12,980 nt of DNA from Brevundimonas sp. UBA986 (GCA_002292165.1 DBBK01000260.1:5865-18844); one strand, 5' to 3'. Counted from the first letter of the stretch, positions 1 through 7,243 are shown. Notes: generated from the sequence alone by a model not told the origin. Made by a program: numbers and translations.

Positions 1-51
1 GAGCCGAGCGATAGCGCCGTCGCCGTGAGGCGACACAAAAAGGAACATTCC

Positions 52-984
52 ATGCGCCTGGCCTTCATGGGCACCCCCGAATTCGCCGTGCCCTCGCTGG
101 GCGAGCTGATCGCCTCGGGCCATGAGATCGTCGCCGTCTATTCCCAGCCGCCGCGCCCCAAGGGCCGGGGCCAGAAGCTGACGCCGTCGCCCGTCCACGC
201 CTTCGCCGAGGCCATGGGCCTGCCGGTGTTCACGCCGGACTCGATGAAGGCGGAAGAGGCCATCGAGATCTTCCGGAGCCTGGATCTCGACGCCGCCTGC
301 GTCGTCGCCTACGGCCAGATCCTCAAGCCCGCCGTGCTCGAGGCGCCGCGTCTCGGTTGCTTCAACCTGCATGGAAGCCTGCTGCCCCGCTGGCGCGGCG
401 CGGCCCCGATCCAGCGCGCCATCATGGCCGGGGACCGCGAGACCGGCGTCCAGATCATGCGCATGTCCGAGGGCCTGGACGAGGGCGCGATCCTGCTGTC
501 CGAGGTCCTGCCCATCCATCCCGACGACACCGCCGCCAGCCTGTCCGAGCGGATGGCGACCACCGGCGCCACCCTGTGGACCCGGGCGCTCGCCGCCATC
601 GAGCGCGGCGGGGTGACCGAGACGCCCCAGGCCGGCGAGCCGACCTATGCCCGCAAGATCACTCCGGCCGAGGCCCGTATCGACTGGACCCGTCCGGCCG
701 CCGAGGTCGACTGCCACATCCGCGGCCTGTCGCCCTTCCCCGGCGCCTGGTTCGCCGCGCCCGACGGGACGCGGGTCAAGGCCCTGATGTCGCGCACCAG
801 CCTGAAGGGGACCGGCGCCCCCGGCGAAATCCTCGACGATGACCTCCTCGTGGCCTGTGGACTTCCCGGCGAAGAGGGGGGCGCTGTGCGCCTGACCCGC
901 GTCCAGCGCGAGGGCAAGGCGGCGCAGCCGGCGTCGGATCTGCTCAAGGGCTTCCCGCTCCCGGCCGGGACCGTATTGCGCTGA
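52..984 (+). CDS. fmt: Methionyl-tRNA formyltransferase
   Basis: The enzyme transfers a formyl group from 10-formyl-tetrahydrofolate to the amino group of initiator Met-tRNA in the cytoplasm, allowing bacterial translation initiation. The 310-residue product has the family's usual length. It begins MRLAFMGTPEFAVPSL, has the loop PPRPKGRGQKL (residues 33-43), and carries the catalytic triad as N105 and H107 in NLHGSLLPRWRGAAPIQRA and D143 in SEGLDEGAIL. A smaller C-terminal tRNA-binding domain follows from about residue 205. ATG at 52 is chosen because AGGA at 41-44 is well spaced from it and the protein begins as the family does; an in-frame GTG at 25 would add nine residues and lacks a ribosome binding site. 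The stop overlaps the truA start by one base (TGATG). Peptide deformylase (def) often precedes fmt, but bases 1-51 are too few to tell what lies upstream. Confidence 0.97.
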   Translation: MRLAFMGTPEFAVPSLGELIASGHEIVAVYSQPPRPKGRGQKLTPSPVHAFAEAMGLPVFTPDSMKAEEAIEIFRSLDLDAACVVAYGQILKPAVLEAPRLGCFNLHGSLLPRWRGAAPIQRAIMAGDRETGVQIMRMSEGLDEGAILLSEVLPIHPDDTAASLSERMATTGATLWTRALAAIERGGVTETPQAGEPTYARKITPAEARIDWTRPAAEVDCHIRGLSPFPGAWFAAPDGTRVKALMSRTSLKGTGAPGEILDDDLLVACGLPGEEGGAVRLTRVQREGKAAQPASDLLKGFPLPAGTVLR

Positions 985-1724
985 TGCCCCGCTACCGCCT
1001 GACCATCGAGTACGACGGCGCAAGCTATGCCGGGTTTCAGGCCCAGGCGGGCCTGCCGACCGTGCAGGGCGCCATCGAGACGGCGGTGAAGGGCTTCTCG
1101 GGTCAGGTCGTCCGCATCGCCGCCGCCGGCCGCACCGATTCCGGCGTCCATGCCACCGGTCAGGTCGTCCATGTCGATCTGGAGCGCGACTGGCCCGCCG
1201 ACACCGTCATGAACGCCCTGAACGCCCATCTGGTGAAGGAGGCGGTCGCCGTTCTCGACTCGACCGCCGTCGGCGACGACTGGCACGCGCGCTTCTCGGC
1301 GACCGGCCGCCGCTATCTCTACCGCATCCTCAATCGACCCGGTCGTCCGGCGCTGGAGCGGGGCAAGGTCTGGCACATGAAGAAGGCGCTGGACGCCGGG
1401 GCCATGCATGAGGCCGCCCAGGTGCTGGTCGGCCATCACGACTTCACCACCTTCCGCGACCTGGCCTGCCAGTCGAAGTCGCCGGAGAAGACACTCGATG
1501 TCGCCCGCGTCACCCGCGTCGGCGAGGAGGTGCATCTGGTGTTCGAGGCCCGGTCCTTCCTGCACCGTCAGGTCCGCTCCATGACCGGCACCCTGGTCGA
1601 GGTCGGCCTCGGCCGCTGGACGGCGCAGGATGTGGCGGAGGCGCTGGCCGCACGCGACCGCACGGCCTGTGGCCCGGTAGCGCCGTCGGACGGGCTGTAT
1701 CTGACCGGCGTGGCGTACGACTGA
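984..1724 (+). CDS. truA: tRNA pseudouridine(38-40) synthase TruA
   Basis: TruA converts uridines 38-40 in the anticodon arm of many tRNAs to pseudouridine. The 246-residue protein starts MPRYRLTIEYDGASYAGFQ and carries the TruA signature AAGRTDSGVHA, with D52 as the expected catalytic aspartate. Near the C-terminus FLHRQVRSMTGTLVEVGLG is the conserved segment lining the active-site cleft. Its ATG shares a base with the fmt stop and has no separate Shine-Dalgarno sequence, so it is probably translated by coupling with fmt. The gene ends 1 bp before the 145-bp repeat, which separates it from the convergent YidB-family gene and may help stop transcription. Confidence 0.97.
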   Translation: MPRYRLTIEYDGASYAGFQAQAGLPTVQGAIETAVKGFSGQVVRIAAAGRTDSGVHATGQVVHVDLERDWPADTVMNALNAHLVKEAVAVLDSTAVGDDWHARFSATGRRYLYRILNRPGRPALERGKVWHMKKALDAGAMHEAAQVLVGHHDFTTFRDLACQSKSPEKTLDVARVTRVGEEVHLVFEARSFLHRQVRSMTGTLVEVGLGRWTAQDVAEALAARDRTACGPVAPSDGLYLTGVAYD

Positions 1725-1725
1725 G

Positions 1726-1870
1726 GTCTCCTCCCCGTCGCGCAGCGATGGGGAGGTGGCTCCGAGCCCTTGCGAGGAGACGGAGGGGGTCTTGAGGGCG
1801 AACAGGACGTGGGCGTGAAGAGCCCCTCCACCCCTTCGGGGTCCCCCTCCCCGCAGAGCGGGGAGGAGAC
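1726..1870 (+). repeat. 145-bp GC-rich palindromic intergenic repeat, copy 1
   Basis: Both ends carry the same inverted sequence: GTCTCCTCCCC at 1726-1736 and GGGGAGGAGAC at 1860-1870. Inside are further hairpins: CCTCCCC/GGGGAGG at the left, a GGAGGGGG...CCCCTCC pair in the middle, and CTCCCCGC/GCGGGGAG at the right. The element is the same length as the copy at 11986-12130 and, in opposite orientation, matches it over both flanks; only the central 30 or so bases differ clearly. It fills the gap between convergent truA and the YidB-family gene, so it could act as a bidirectional terminator, although it has no T-tract. There is no coding potential or transposase; a REP-like or MITE-like element is the best description. 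Confidence 0.85.
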
Positions 1871-1876
1871 ACGTTC

Positions 1877-2281
1877 TTATCTCTTCAGAAACCCGCCGAT
1901 CATCCCGCCCAATACGCCGTTTTGGCCCCCAGGCAACTGGTCCAGCAGGGCGCCGGCGTCGTTCGTATGGCCGTTGGGCGTCAGCCGGTCGATGGCCTCG
2001 GGCAGGAGGCCGGCCAGGGTCTGGCTGGCCTGTTCGGGCGAGACGCCGAGTTTGGCGGCCAGATCGGCGATGGGGCCGTGGCCGATGACCGACTGGATCT
2101 GTTCCGGGGTGATGTTCAGATTGGCGCCCTTGCCGATCCACGAGGCGGCGACCTCGCCCAGACCATGCTGGCCGAACTTGTCCGCCAGGCCCTGAACCCC
2201 GCCCTGCCCTTTCAGCAGATCGGCGAGACCGCCCGCGGCGTCATCGCCGAGGCCGTGCATGACGTTATCGAGAAGTCCCAT
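1877..2281 (-). CDS. YidB/DUF937-family protein
   Basis: This 134-residue protein resembles the YidB (DUF937) family, whose function is not established. It starts MGLLDNVMHGLGDD, is rich in glycine and small residues, and has the family's central segment ITPEQIQSVIG followed by LAAKLGVSPEQASQTLAGLLPEAIDRLTPNG. The C-terminus GGVLGGMIGGFLKR-like glycine stretch (ending GGMIGGFLKR) is also typical. No signal peptide is obvious. The start is fixed by GGAG about ten bases upstream of the ATG at 2281; an in-frame extension to 2356 runs into the upstream terminator and is unlikely. It follows the entericidin-like gene on the same strand but lies beyond that gene's terminator, so it probably has its own promoter or depends on read-through; I could not pick out a promoter. 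A small hairpin, CGCACC/GGTGCG at 2298-2313, lies in its leader. Confidence 0.88.
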   Translation of the reverse strand: MGLLDNVMHGLGDDAAGGLADLLKGQGGVQGLADKFGQHGLGEVAASWIGKGANLNITPEQIQSVIGHGPIADLAAKLGVSPEQASQTLAGLLPEAIDRLTPNGHTNDAGALLDQLPGGQNGVLGGMIGGFLKR

Positions 2282-2350
2282 GATCGCTCTCCGGTTTCGC
2301 ACCCCACGGTGCGCCGGACAGGCTACGCCTTTGTGACGGCCGGCACAGTA

Positions 2351-2389
2351 AAACAACGCAAAAAGGCCCGCCGGTCAGGGCGGGCCTTT
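2351..2389 (-). terminator. Rho-independent terminator of the entericidin-like gene
   Basis: On the minus strand an 11-bp perfect stem (AAAGGCCCGCC / GGCGGGCCTTT, 2362-2372 paired with 2379-2389) with a 6-base loop is followed by TTTTTGCGTTGTTTT. The stem begins 20 bases after the entericidin-like stop codon. This is the clearest intrinsic terminator in the window. Confidence 0.9.
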
Positions 2390-2409
2390 CATCAGTCGAG
2401 GCGCTGGCC

Positions 2410-2547
2410 TCAGTGTTTGGCCGACTCGGCGCCCGAGGTGACGGCCGAACCGGCGGCCGAGACGTCGCGGCCGACGCCCGAGACGGTGTTGCAGGCCGAG
2501 ACGGCCAGGGCGGCGGCGACGATGCCGAGAGCGATGATCTTGCGCAT
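2410..2547 (-). CDS. Entericidin A/B-family small lipoprotein
   Basis: This 45-residue lipoprotein has a signal peptide MRKIIALGIVAAALAVSAC with the lipobox V16-S17-A18-C19, leaving a mature peptide of about 27 residues. The sequence after the cysteine, NTVSGVGRDVSAAGSAVTS, is typical of the entericidin family (small lipoproteins of the EcnA/EcnB type). In Escherichia coli EcnA and EcnB are described as an antidote/toxin pair, but many bacteria have a single member with no proven role, as here. The start is supported by GGAG eight bases before the ATG; an upstream in-frame ATG at 2595 would place 16 residues before the signal peptide and is rejected. A strong terminator follows. It is divergent from the thiamine-diphosphate enzyme gene and shares with it an upstream inverted repeat. 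Confidence 0.88.
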   Translation of the reverse strand: MRKIIALGIVAAALAVSACNTVSGVGRDVSAAGSAVTSGAESAKH

Positions 2548-2598
2548 GGGGGTATCTCCGAGGGGGGAACTGTTGAACCGTGGCCGTAACGCCAAGCG

Positions 2599-2620
2599 TG
2601 ACCATAGGGTTGCATGGTCA
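2599..2620. promoter_or_regulatory. Operator-like inverted repeat in a divergent promoter region
   Basis: TGACCAT (2599-2605) and ATGGTCA (2614-2620) form a perfect 7-bp inverted repeat with an 8-base spacer. It lies 51 bases before the entericidin-like start and 30 bases before the plus-strand ATG at 2651. On the minus strand TTGACC, a -35-like hexamer, overlaps it. The geometry fits a dimeric regulator site, but no regulator gene is adjacent, so the function is inferred. Confidence 0.4.
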
Positions 2621-2650
2621 ATTCAGGCTCGGGTCTGCTAATCCGTGGCG

Positions 2651-4318
2651 ATGACCCAAGCCGCCAACACCGCTCGCCGCCTCGTCGATGTCCTCGTCAT
2701 GAACGGGGTGGAGCGGATCTTCTGCGTCCCGGGCGAGAGCTATCTGGCCGTGCTGGACGCCCTCGCCGACGTCACCGATCAGATCCAGGTCATCACCTGC
2801 CGGCACGAGGCGGGCGCCGCCAACATGGCCGAGGCCTACGGCAAGCTGACCGGCAAGCCGGGCGTCTGCATGGTCACGCGCGGTCCGGGCGCCACCCACG
2901 CCTCCATCGGGGTGCATACCGCCCATCAGGACTCGACCCCGATGATCCTGTTCGTCGGCCAGATCGCGGTTTCGGACCGGGGTCGCGGCGCCTTTCAGGA
3001 GGTCGACTACCGCGAGGTCTTCGGCGGTCTGGCCAAATGGGCGACCGAACTGGAGACCTCGACCCGCACGGTCGAGGTGGTCGAGCGCGCCTTCGCCACC
3101 GCCCTGCAAGGACGGATGGGGCCGGTGGTCATCGCCCTGCCCGAGGATGTGCTGGAGGCCGACGGCGGCCCGGCCCCGGTGCGGCCCGTCAGCCCCGCTC
3201 GGTCGGCGCTGGATCCCGCCTTCGTCGCCGAGGTCGGGTCGCATCTGGCCAAGGCCGAGCGGCCCCTGCTGGTGCTCGGCGGCTCCGGCTGGACTGAGGA
3301 GGCGACCACGGCCATCGGCGACTGGGCCGAGCGGATCGGCCTGCCGCTGGCCCTGTCCTTCCGGCGAAAGGATCTGATCTCCAACGATCGGCCCAACTAT
3401 GTCGGCGACTTGGGCCTCGGCCCCAATCCGGTGCTGCTGCAGCAGGTCAGGGACGCCGACCTGATCCTGACCATCGGCGCCCGCCTCGGCGAGAACCCGA
3501 CCCAGGGCTACACCCTGCTCGACCGGGCCCGCACGCCCGAGACCCTGATCCATATCCATCCCGGGCCTGAGGAGCTGGGCCGCGTCTGGCCGCCGCTGAT
3601 GAGCGCCTGCGCCGATGTGTCGCTCGCGGCCATGGCCCTGTCGGAGATCGAGCCGGGCCGGACCTGGCACGATCAGGCCGAGGCCGGCCATGCCGCCTAT
3701 GAGGCCTTCACGACCCCGGTCGCCGTCACCGGCGCGGCCAATATGAGCGAATGCATGGCCCATCTGCGGTCGGTCCTGCCCGCCGACGCCATCCTGACCA
3801 ACGGCGCCGGCAACTACGCCGCCTGGCTGCACCGGTTCCACAAGCACACCGCTATGCACACCCAGCTGGGTCCGACCTCCGGGGCCATGGGTTACGGCTA
3901 TCCGGCGGCGGTGGCCGCCAAGAGCCTCTATCCCGACCGCGACGTCGTCTGCATCGCCGGCGACGGCGAATATCTGATGACCGGTCAGGAGCTGGCCACG
4001 GCGGTCCAGTACGGGATCAATACCGTCACCGTCATCGTCGACAACGGGACCTATGGCACCATCCGCATGCATCAGGAGCGCGACTATCCGCGCCGGGTCA
4101 TCGCCACCGACCTGAAGAACCCCGACTTCGTCCAGTACGCCCGGGCCTTCGGCGCCTTCGGCGTCCGCTGCGAGACGACCGAGGACTTCCCCGCCGCCTT
4201 CGCCGCCGCGCGCGAAGCGGCGTCCGGGAGCCAAGGGGTCCCCGCGATCGTTCACCTGATCACCTCGGCCGAGGACATCGCGCCGGGACGCACCATCACC
4301 GCCCTCAGAGGCGGGTAA
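2651..4318 (+). CDS. Thiamine-diphosphate-dependent enzyme, acetolactate-synthase-like
   Basis: This 555-residue protein has the three-domain layout of the acetolactate synthase/pyruvate decarboxylase superfamily. The N-terminal domain carries the cofactor-activating glutamate E53 in CRHEAGAANMAEAYG, the segment TRGPGATHASIGVHTAHQDS, and FQEVDYREVF as in acetolactate synthases. A central domain spans about 190-330. The C-terminal domain has SGAMGYGYPAAVAA and the metal/diphosphate motif GDGEYLM...VDN (G437-D438-G439 to N465). The substrate is not clear. No small regulatory subunit gene (ilvH) is adjacent, which argues against the usual valine/isoleucine pathway enzyme; a decarboxylase, carboligase or 2-hydroxyacyl-CoA-lyase-like role is possible. 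ATG at 2651 is preferred, with GTG at 2645 as the alternative; neither has a Shine-Dalgarno sequence, so a leaderless transcript is possible. A lipoprotein gene follows after 16 bases. Confidence 0.9.
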   Translation: MTQAANTARRLVDVLVMNGVERIFCVPGESYLAVLDALADVTDQIQVITCRHEAGAANMAEAYGKLTGKPGVCMVTRGPGATHASIGVHTAHQDSTPMILFVGQIAVSDRGRGAFQEVDYREVFGGLAKWATELETSTRTVEVVERAFATALQGRMGPVVIALPEDVLEADGGPAPVRPVSPARSALDPAFVAEVGSHLAKAERPLLVLGGSGWTEEATTAIGDWAERIGLPLALSFRRKDLISNDRPNYVGDLGLGPNPVLLQQVRDADLILTIGARLGENPTQGYTLLDRARTPETLIHIHPGPEELGRVWPPLMSACADVSLAAMALSEIEPGRTWHDQAEAGHAAYEAFTTPVAVTGAANMSECMAHLRSVLPADAILTNGAGNYAAWLHRFHKHTAMHTQLGPTSGAMGYGYPAAVAAKSLYPDRDVVCIAGDGEYLMTGQELATAVQYGINTVTVIVDNGTYGTIRMHQERDYPRRVIATDLKNPDFVQYARAFGAFGVRCETTEDFPAAFAAAREAASGSQGVPAIVHLITSAEDIAPGRTITALRGG

Positions 4319-4334
4319 CCCAAGGGAGACGGCC

Positions 4335-4787
4335 ATGCGGTTCGCGGTTCCGATTCTTGTCTCGGCGGGGCTTCTGTCCGCCTGCGCCACCGATCCCGCC
4401 GGGACGGGCGGCCCGCCCATGGCGGAGAACGGCAACGACTGCGCCGTGATCGCCGCCGTCGCGAAAGGCCACTACCAGTTCAACACGACGGACCGCCTGC
4501 CCCCGCCCCTGTGGCTGAAGGACGGCGACCGCGCCTGGAGCCCGCGTTGCGACTGGGGCCGCTATGGCCTGAGCTTCCCGCGCACCTACGACCCGAACGC
4601 GCGTCCGGAACCCGGCAAGCCGACGCAATGGGTCTCGTTCGACAGGCCGGTCTATGACGGCCGCGGCGCCACGGTGCAGAGCGGCATCCTGCACGGGCCT
4701 CTGGCCGGGATGGGCGTCGAATGCCGGGTGATCTCGGGCGTCGCGGGCTGGACCGTCGGCGAGTGCCGCAACACCTGGATTTCCTAG
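4335..4787 (+). CDS. Predicted lipoprotein of unknown function
   Basis: I do not recognise a family. The 150-residue product starts with a short signal peptide ending in the lipobox L14-S15-A16-C17, so it is probably a lipoprotein anchored in the cell envelope. The mature part contains four further cysteines, C36, C72, C130 and C144, which could form two disulfides in the periplasm, and several tryptophans. There is no transmembrane segment after the signal. GGGAG at 4324-4328 is well placed before the ATG. It lies 16 bases after the thiamine-diphosphate enzyme gene and is likely cotranscribed with it, although the enzyme is presumably cytoplasmic, so a functional link is not implied. The monooxygenase gene follows after 66 bases. 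Confidence 0.82.
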   Translation: MRFAVPILVSAGLLSACATDPAGTGGPPMAENGNDCAVIAAVAKGHYQFNTTDRLPPPLWLKDGDRAWSPRCDWGRYGLSFPRTYDPNARPEPGKPTQWVSFDRPVYDGRGATVQSGILHGPLAGMGVECRVISGVAGWTVGECRNTWIS

Positions 4788-4853
4788 GTTGCGGGACAAA
4801 GCGTCCGGCCTGCGGGTCTGGACGCCGGAGCCGGACGGCGCGACAAGCGGGGC

Positions 4854-6107
4854 ATGAGCACGCCTTTCTCGCATGACGTCATCATCGCCGGCGCCGGCAT
4901 GGCCGGGGCGACCTTTGCCCTGGCGGCGGCGCAGGGCGGCCTGAAGGTCGTTCTGGTCGATCCCCAGCCGTTTTCGGACCAGCTGGCCCCGACCTTCGAC
5001 GGCCGCTCGACCGCCGTGGCCTATGCGACCTTCCGCATGTTTGATGCCCTGGGCGTCGGCGAGGCCCTGCGCCCCCACGCCTGCCGCATGGACCATATCC
5101 TCGTCACCGACGGCCATCGGCCCGGCGCGGCCTCGCACAGGCCCCTGCCCGCCTATCTCCGCTTCGACGCCGCCGAGATCGGCGACCAGAACGGCGACGA
5201 GCCGCTGGGCTATATGGTCGAGAACCGCCAGATCCGCACCGCCCTCGCCCGGGCCGTCACCGAGGCCGGGATCGAGGTGCGGGCGCCGGTGTCCGTCGCC
5301 TCGGTCGAGACCGACGGCTTCGGCGCGACCGTGACCCTGAGCGACGGCGAGGTTTTGAAGGCGCCGCTGGTCGTGGGCGCCGAGGGGCGCGGATCGGTCG
5401 TGCGCCGCGCGGCGAAGATCGGCACGGTCGGCTGGGGATATGGCCAGAGCGGGGTGGTGGCCACGGTGCGTCTGGGCCGGCCCCACGGCGGGGTGGCCCA
5501 TGAATATTTCCTGCCCGGCGGCCCCTTCGCCATCCTGCCCCTGACCGACCAGCGCGCCAGTCTGGTCTGGACCGAGACGACGCGCCGCGCCGAGGCCCTG
5601 AAGACCGCCTCGGACGAGGCCTTCAACGCCCATCTGATGCGCCGCTTCGGCGAGTTCCTCGATGGCGCCGTGCCCGAGGGTCCGCGCTTCGTCTATCCGC
5701 TGTCGCTGGAGCTGGCCGAGAAGCTGACAGCCCCGCGCACCGCCCTGCTCGGCGACGCCGCCCATGGGGTGCATCCGGTGGCGGGTCAGGGACTGAACAT
5801 GGGGCTGAAGGACGCCGCCGCCCTGGCCGAGGTCCTGATCGAAGCCGTGCGGCTGGGCGAGGATTTCGGCTCGGAGATGGTGCTGGACCGCTATGCCCGC
5901 TGGCGCCGGTTCGACAATGCGGCCCTGGCGGCCGGTTTCGACGGCTTCGTGCGGCTGTTCTCCAACGACCTGCCGCCGGTGCGGCTGGCGCGGGATCTCG
6001 GCATGGCGGCCGTCAACCGCATCGGCCCCCTTCGCCGCGCCTTCATGCGCGAGGCCGGCGGCGCGACGGGCGATCTGCCGAGGCTGCTGAGGGGCGAGGT
6101 GGTTTAG
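4854..6107 (+). CDS. UbiH/UbiF/Coq6-family FAD-dependent monooxygenase
   Basis: The protein is a class A flavin monooxygenase of the ubiquinone-hydroxylase family (UbiH, UbiF, VisC, UbiL, Coq6), which hydroxylate the aromatic ring of ubiquinone precursors. At 417 residues it has the usual length. Visible motifs are the N-terminal FAD dinucleotide-binding GAGMAG (13-18), the second FAD/NADPH motif VVGAEGRGSVVRR (Glu in place of the common Asp of the DG motif), and the GD motif GDAAHGVHPVAGQGLNMG (300-317), where HPVAGQGLN is the UbiH-family signature. Which ring position it acts on cannot be told from sequence alone; alphaproteobacteria use different UbiH/UbiL paralogues. The ATG at 4854 has only a weak purine/G-rich ribosome binding site. 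It ends 7 bp before the 31-bp hairpin, which probably separates it from the convergent par-operon genes. Confidence 0.9.
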   Translation: MSTPFSHDVIIAGAGMAGATFALAAAQGGLKVVLVDPQPFSDQLAPTFDGRSTAVAYATFRMFDALGVGEALRPHACRMDHILVTDGHRPGAASHRPLPAYLRFDAAEIGDQNGDEPLGYMVENRQIRTALARAVTEAGIEVRAPVSVASVETDGFGATVTLSDGEVLKAPLVVGAEGRGSVVRRAAKIGTVGWGYGQSGVVATVRLGRPHGGVAHEYFLPGGPFAILPLTDQRASLVWTETTRRAEALKTASDEAFNAHLMRRFGEFLDGAVPEGPRFVYPLSLELAEKLTAPRTALLGDAAHGVHPVAGQGLNMGLKDAAALAEVLIEAVRLGEDFGSEMVLDRYARWRRFDNAALAAGFDGFVRLFSNDLPPVRLARDLGMAAVNRIGPLRRAFMREAGGATGDLPRLLRGEVV

Positions 6108-6114
6108 TCAGGCT

Positions 6115-6145
6115 GTCTCCTCCCCATCACAGATGGGGAGGAGAC
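6115..6145. repeat. 31-bp perfect hairpin, minimal form of the palindromic repeat
   Basis: Arms of 14 bp, GTCTCCTCCCCATC and GATGGGGAGGAGAC, are perfectly complementary around the loop ACA. The arms equal the outer ends of the 145-bp copies at 1726-1870 and 11986-12130. It lies between convergent genes (stop codons at 6107 and 6151), fitting a bidirectional transcription stop, though no T-tract follows on either strand. Confidence 0.85.
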
Positions 6146-6150
6146 ACGGA

Positions 6151-6333
6151 TCAGCCCCGCTTCGAGGCCTTCCTGAAGGCCGGCTTGGCCATGGCCGCGC
6201 TTTTGGCGCTGGCGGCCTTTTCCGGATGCTGGCCCGGCTTGAAGGCGGGGCCGCCGGACCCTGTGGCGTTCGCCTTCTTGGCGGCGAGGACGCGTTTGAG
6301 AGCTTCGGCGGCGGTTTCGGGCTTGTCGGTCAT
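6151..6333 (-). CDS. Small basic alanine/lysine-rich protein, unknown function
   Basis: I do not recognise a family. The predicted 60-residue protein starts MTDKPETAAEALKRVLAAKK, likely a short amphipathic helix, and continues into a basic, Ala/Lys/Pro-rich tail with GPAFKPGQHPEKAA and KPAFRKASKRG; it has no signal peptide or membrane segment. It starts 25 bases after the parB stop on the same strand and is probably the last gene of the par operon, ending before the 31-bp hairpin. The ribosome binding site is weak (AGGGTG). Codon use resembles its neighbours. The basic, disordered tail could bind nucleic acid, but this is inference only. Confidence 0.7.
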   Translation of the reverse strand: MTDKPETAAEALKRVLAAKKANATGSGGPAFKPGQHPEKAASAKSAAMAKPAFRKASKRG

Positions 6334-6358
6334 GACTGCACCCTAGCACAGGCGAGGC

Positions 6359-7243
6359 TCAACCGCGCATCAGCCGGCGGCACAGGTCGTCGAGCTGCTC
6401 CAGCGAGCCGTAGCGGATGGTGATCTCGCCCTTGCCGCCCTTGTCGGCCAGCTGGACCTTCAGGCCCAGGGCGTCGGCCAGATCCTGTTCCAGCGCCTGA
6501 ACATCGGCCGAACCTTCGCCCGAGGCCGCGGCCGGCTTCGAGGAGGTCGGCTTGGGGCCCTCGGCCGCGCGGCGGGCCAGGGCCTCGGCCTGACGGACGT
6601 TCATGCCCTCCTTGAAGACCTGTTCGGCCAGCTCGCCCGGGTTGGGGGCGGTGATCAGGGCGCGGGCGTGACCGGCGGTCAGCTTGCCGTGACGCACGTA
6701 CCAGAGGACCTCTTCCGGCAGCTGCAGCAGGCGCAGGGTGTTGGCGACATGGCTGCGGCTCTTGCCGACCACGCCGGCGACCGTGTCCTGGGTCCGTCCG
6801 AAACGCTCCATCAGCATCCGGTAGGCGTCGGCCTCTTCCAGCGGGTTCAGATCGGCGCGCTGGACGTTTTCAATGATTGCGACCTCGAACACCTCGACGT
6901 CGTCCATCTCGCGCACGACGATCGGCACCTCGGTCAGGCGGGCGGCCTGGGCGGCGCGCCAGCGGCGTTCGCCGGCGATGATCTGCCACATGCCGTCCTG
7001 ACCCGGCTGGGTGCGCACCAGAATGGGCTGAAGAATGCCCTTGTCGCGGATCGAGGCCGTCAGTTCGTCGAGGTCTTCCTGGGTGAAGATCTTGCGCGGC
7101 TGGTCGGGGTTGGGCTTGAGGCTCTCGATCGGGGCAGTCTGGATTCCGGCGGCTTGCGCACCGGCGACCGGCACGGCCTCGGCGGCGTTCTCGCCCAGCA
7201 GGGCCGACAGGCCGCGGCCCAATCCTCTTTGACGTTCAGACAA
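6359..7243 (-). CDS. parB: Chromosome partitioning protein ParB
   Basis: ParB binds parS, loads as a CTP-dependent clamp and spreads along DNA, forming the partition complex that ParA moves; in Caulobacter it also anchors the origin at the pole. The 294-residue protein has the N-terminal ParA-stimulating segment RGLGRGLSALLGE (6-18), the CTP-binding motifs GERRWRAA (91-98) and ENVQRADLNPLEEA (125-138), a helix-turn-helix with TVAGVVGKSRSHVANTLRLL (154-173), and a C-terminal dimerisation domain from about 245. The start codon is TTG at 7243: an in-frame TAG lies seven codons upstream with no ATG or GTG between, and the resulting N-terminus fits the family. GGAA eight bases before is the only ribosome-binding candidate. 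It follows parA after 27 bases. Confidence 0.97.
   Translation of the reverse strand: MSERQRGLGRGLSALLGENAAEAVPVAGAQAAGIQTAPIESLKPNPDQPRKIFTQEDLDELTASIRDKGILQPILVRTQPGQDGMWQIIAGERRWRAAQAARLTEVPIVVREMDDVEVFEVAIIENVQRADLNPLEEADAYRMLMERFGRTQDTVAGVVGKSRSHVANTLRLLQLPEEVLWYVRHGKLTAGHARALITAPNPGELAEQVFKEGMNVRQAEALARRAAEGPKPTSSKPAAASGEGSADVQALEQDLADALGLKVQLADKGGKGEITIRYGSLEQLDDLCRRLMRG

Noticed and set aside
1..51. 3' end of an upstream gene such as def
   Set aside because: A stop at 26-28 or 12-14 would allow it, but too few codons are present to recognise any protein.
2298..2313. Hairpin CGCACC/GGTGCG in the leader of the YidB-family gene as a riboswitch
   Set aside because: A single 6-bp stem with a 4-base loop is far too small for a riboswitch and no known riboswitch motif is near.
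2618..4435. 605-codon minus-strand frame opposite the thiamine-diphosphate enzyme gene, and a 498-codon one at 645-2141
   Set aside because: Both are shadows of conserved plus-strand genes and cross gene boundaries and a repeat; neither translation resembles a known protein.
4795..4830. Weak inverted repeat GCGTCC/GGACGC between the lipoprotein and ubiH-like genes
   Set aside because: Six-base arms with a 13-base loop and no T-tract are expected often by chance in such GC-rich DNA.
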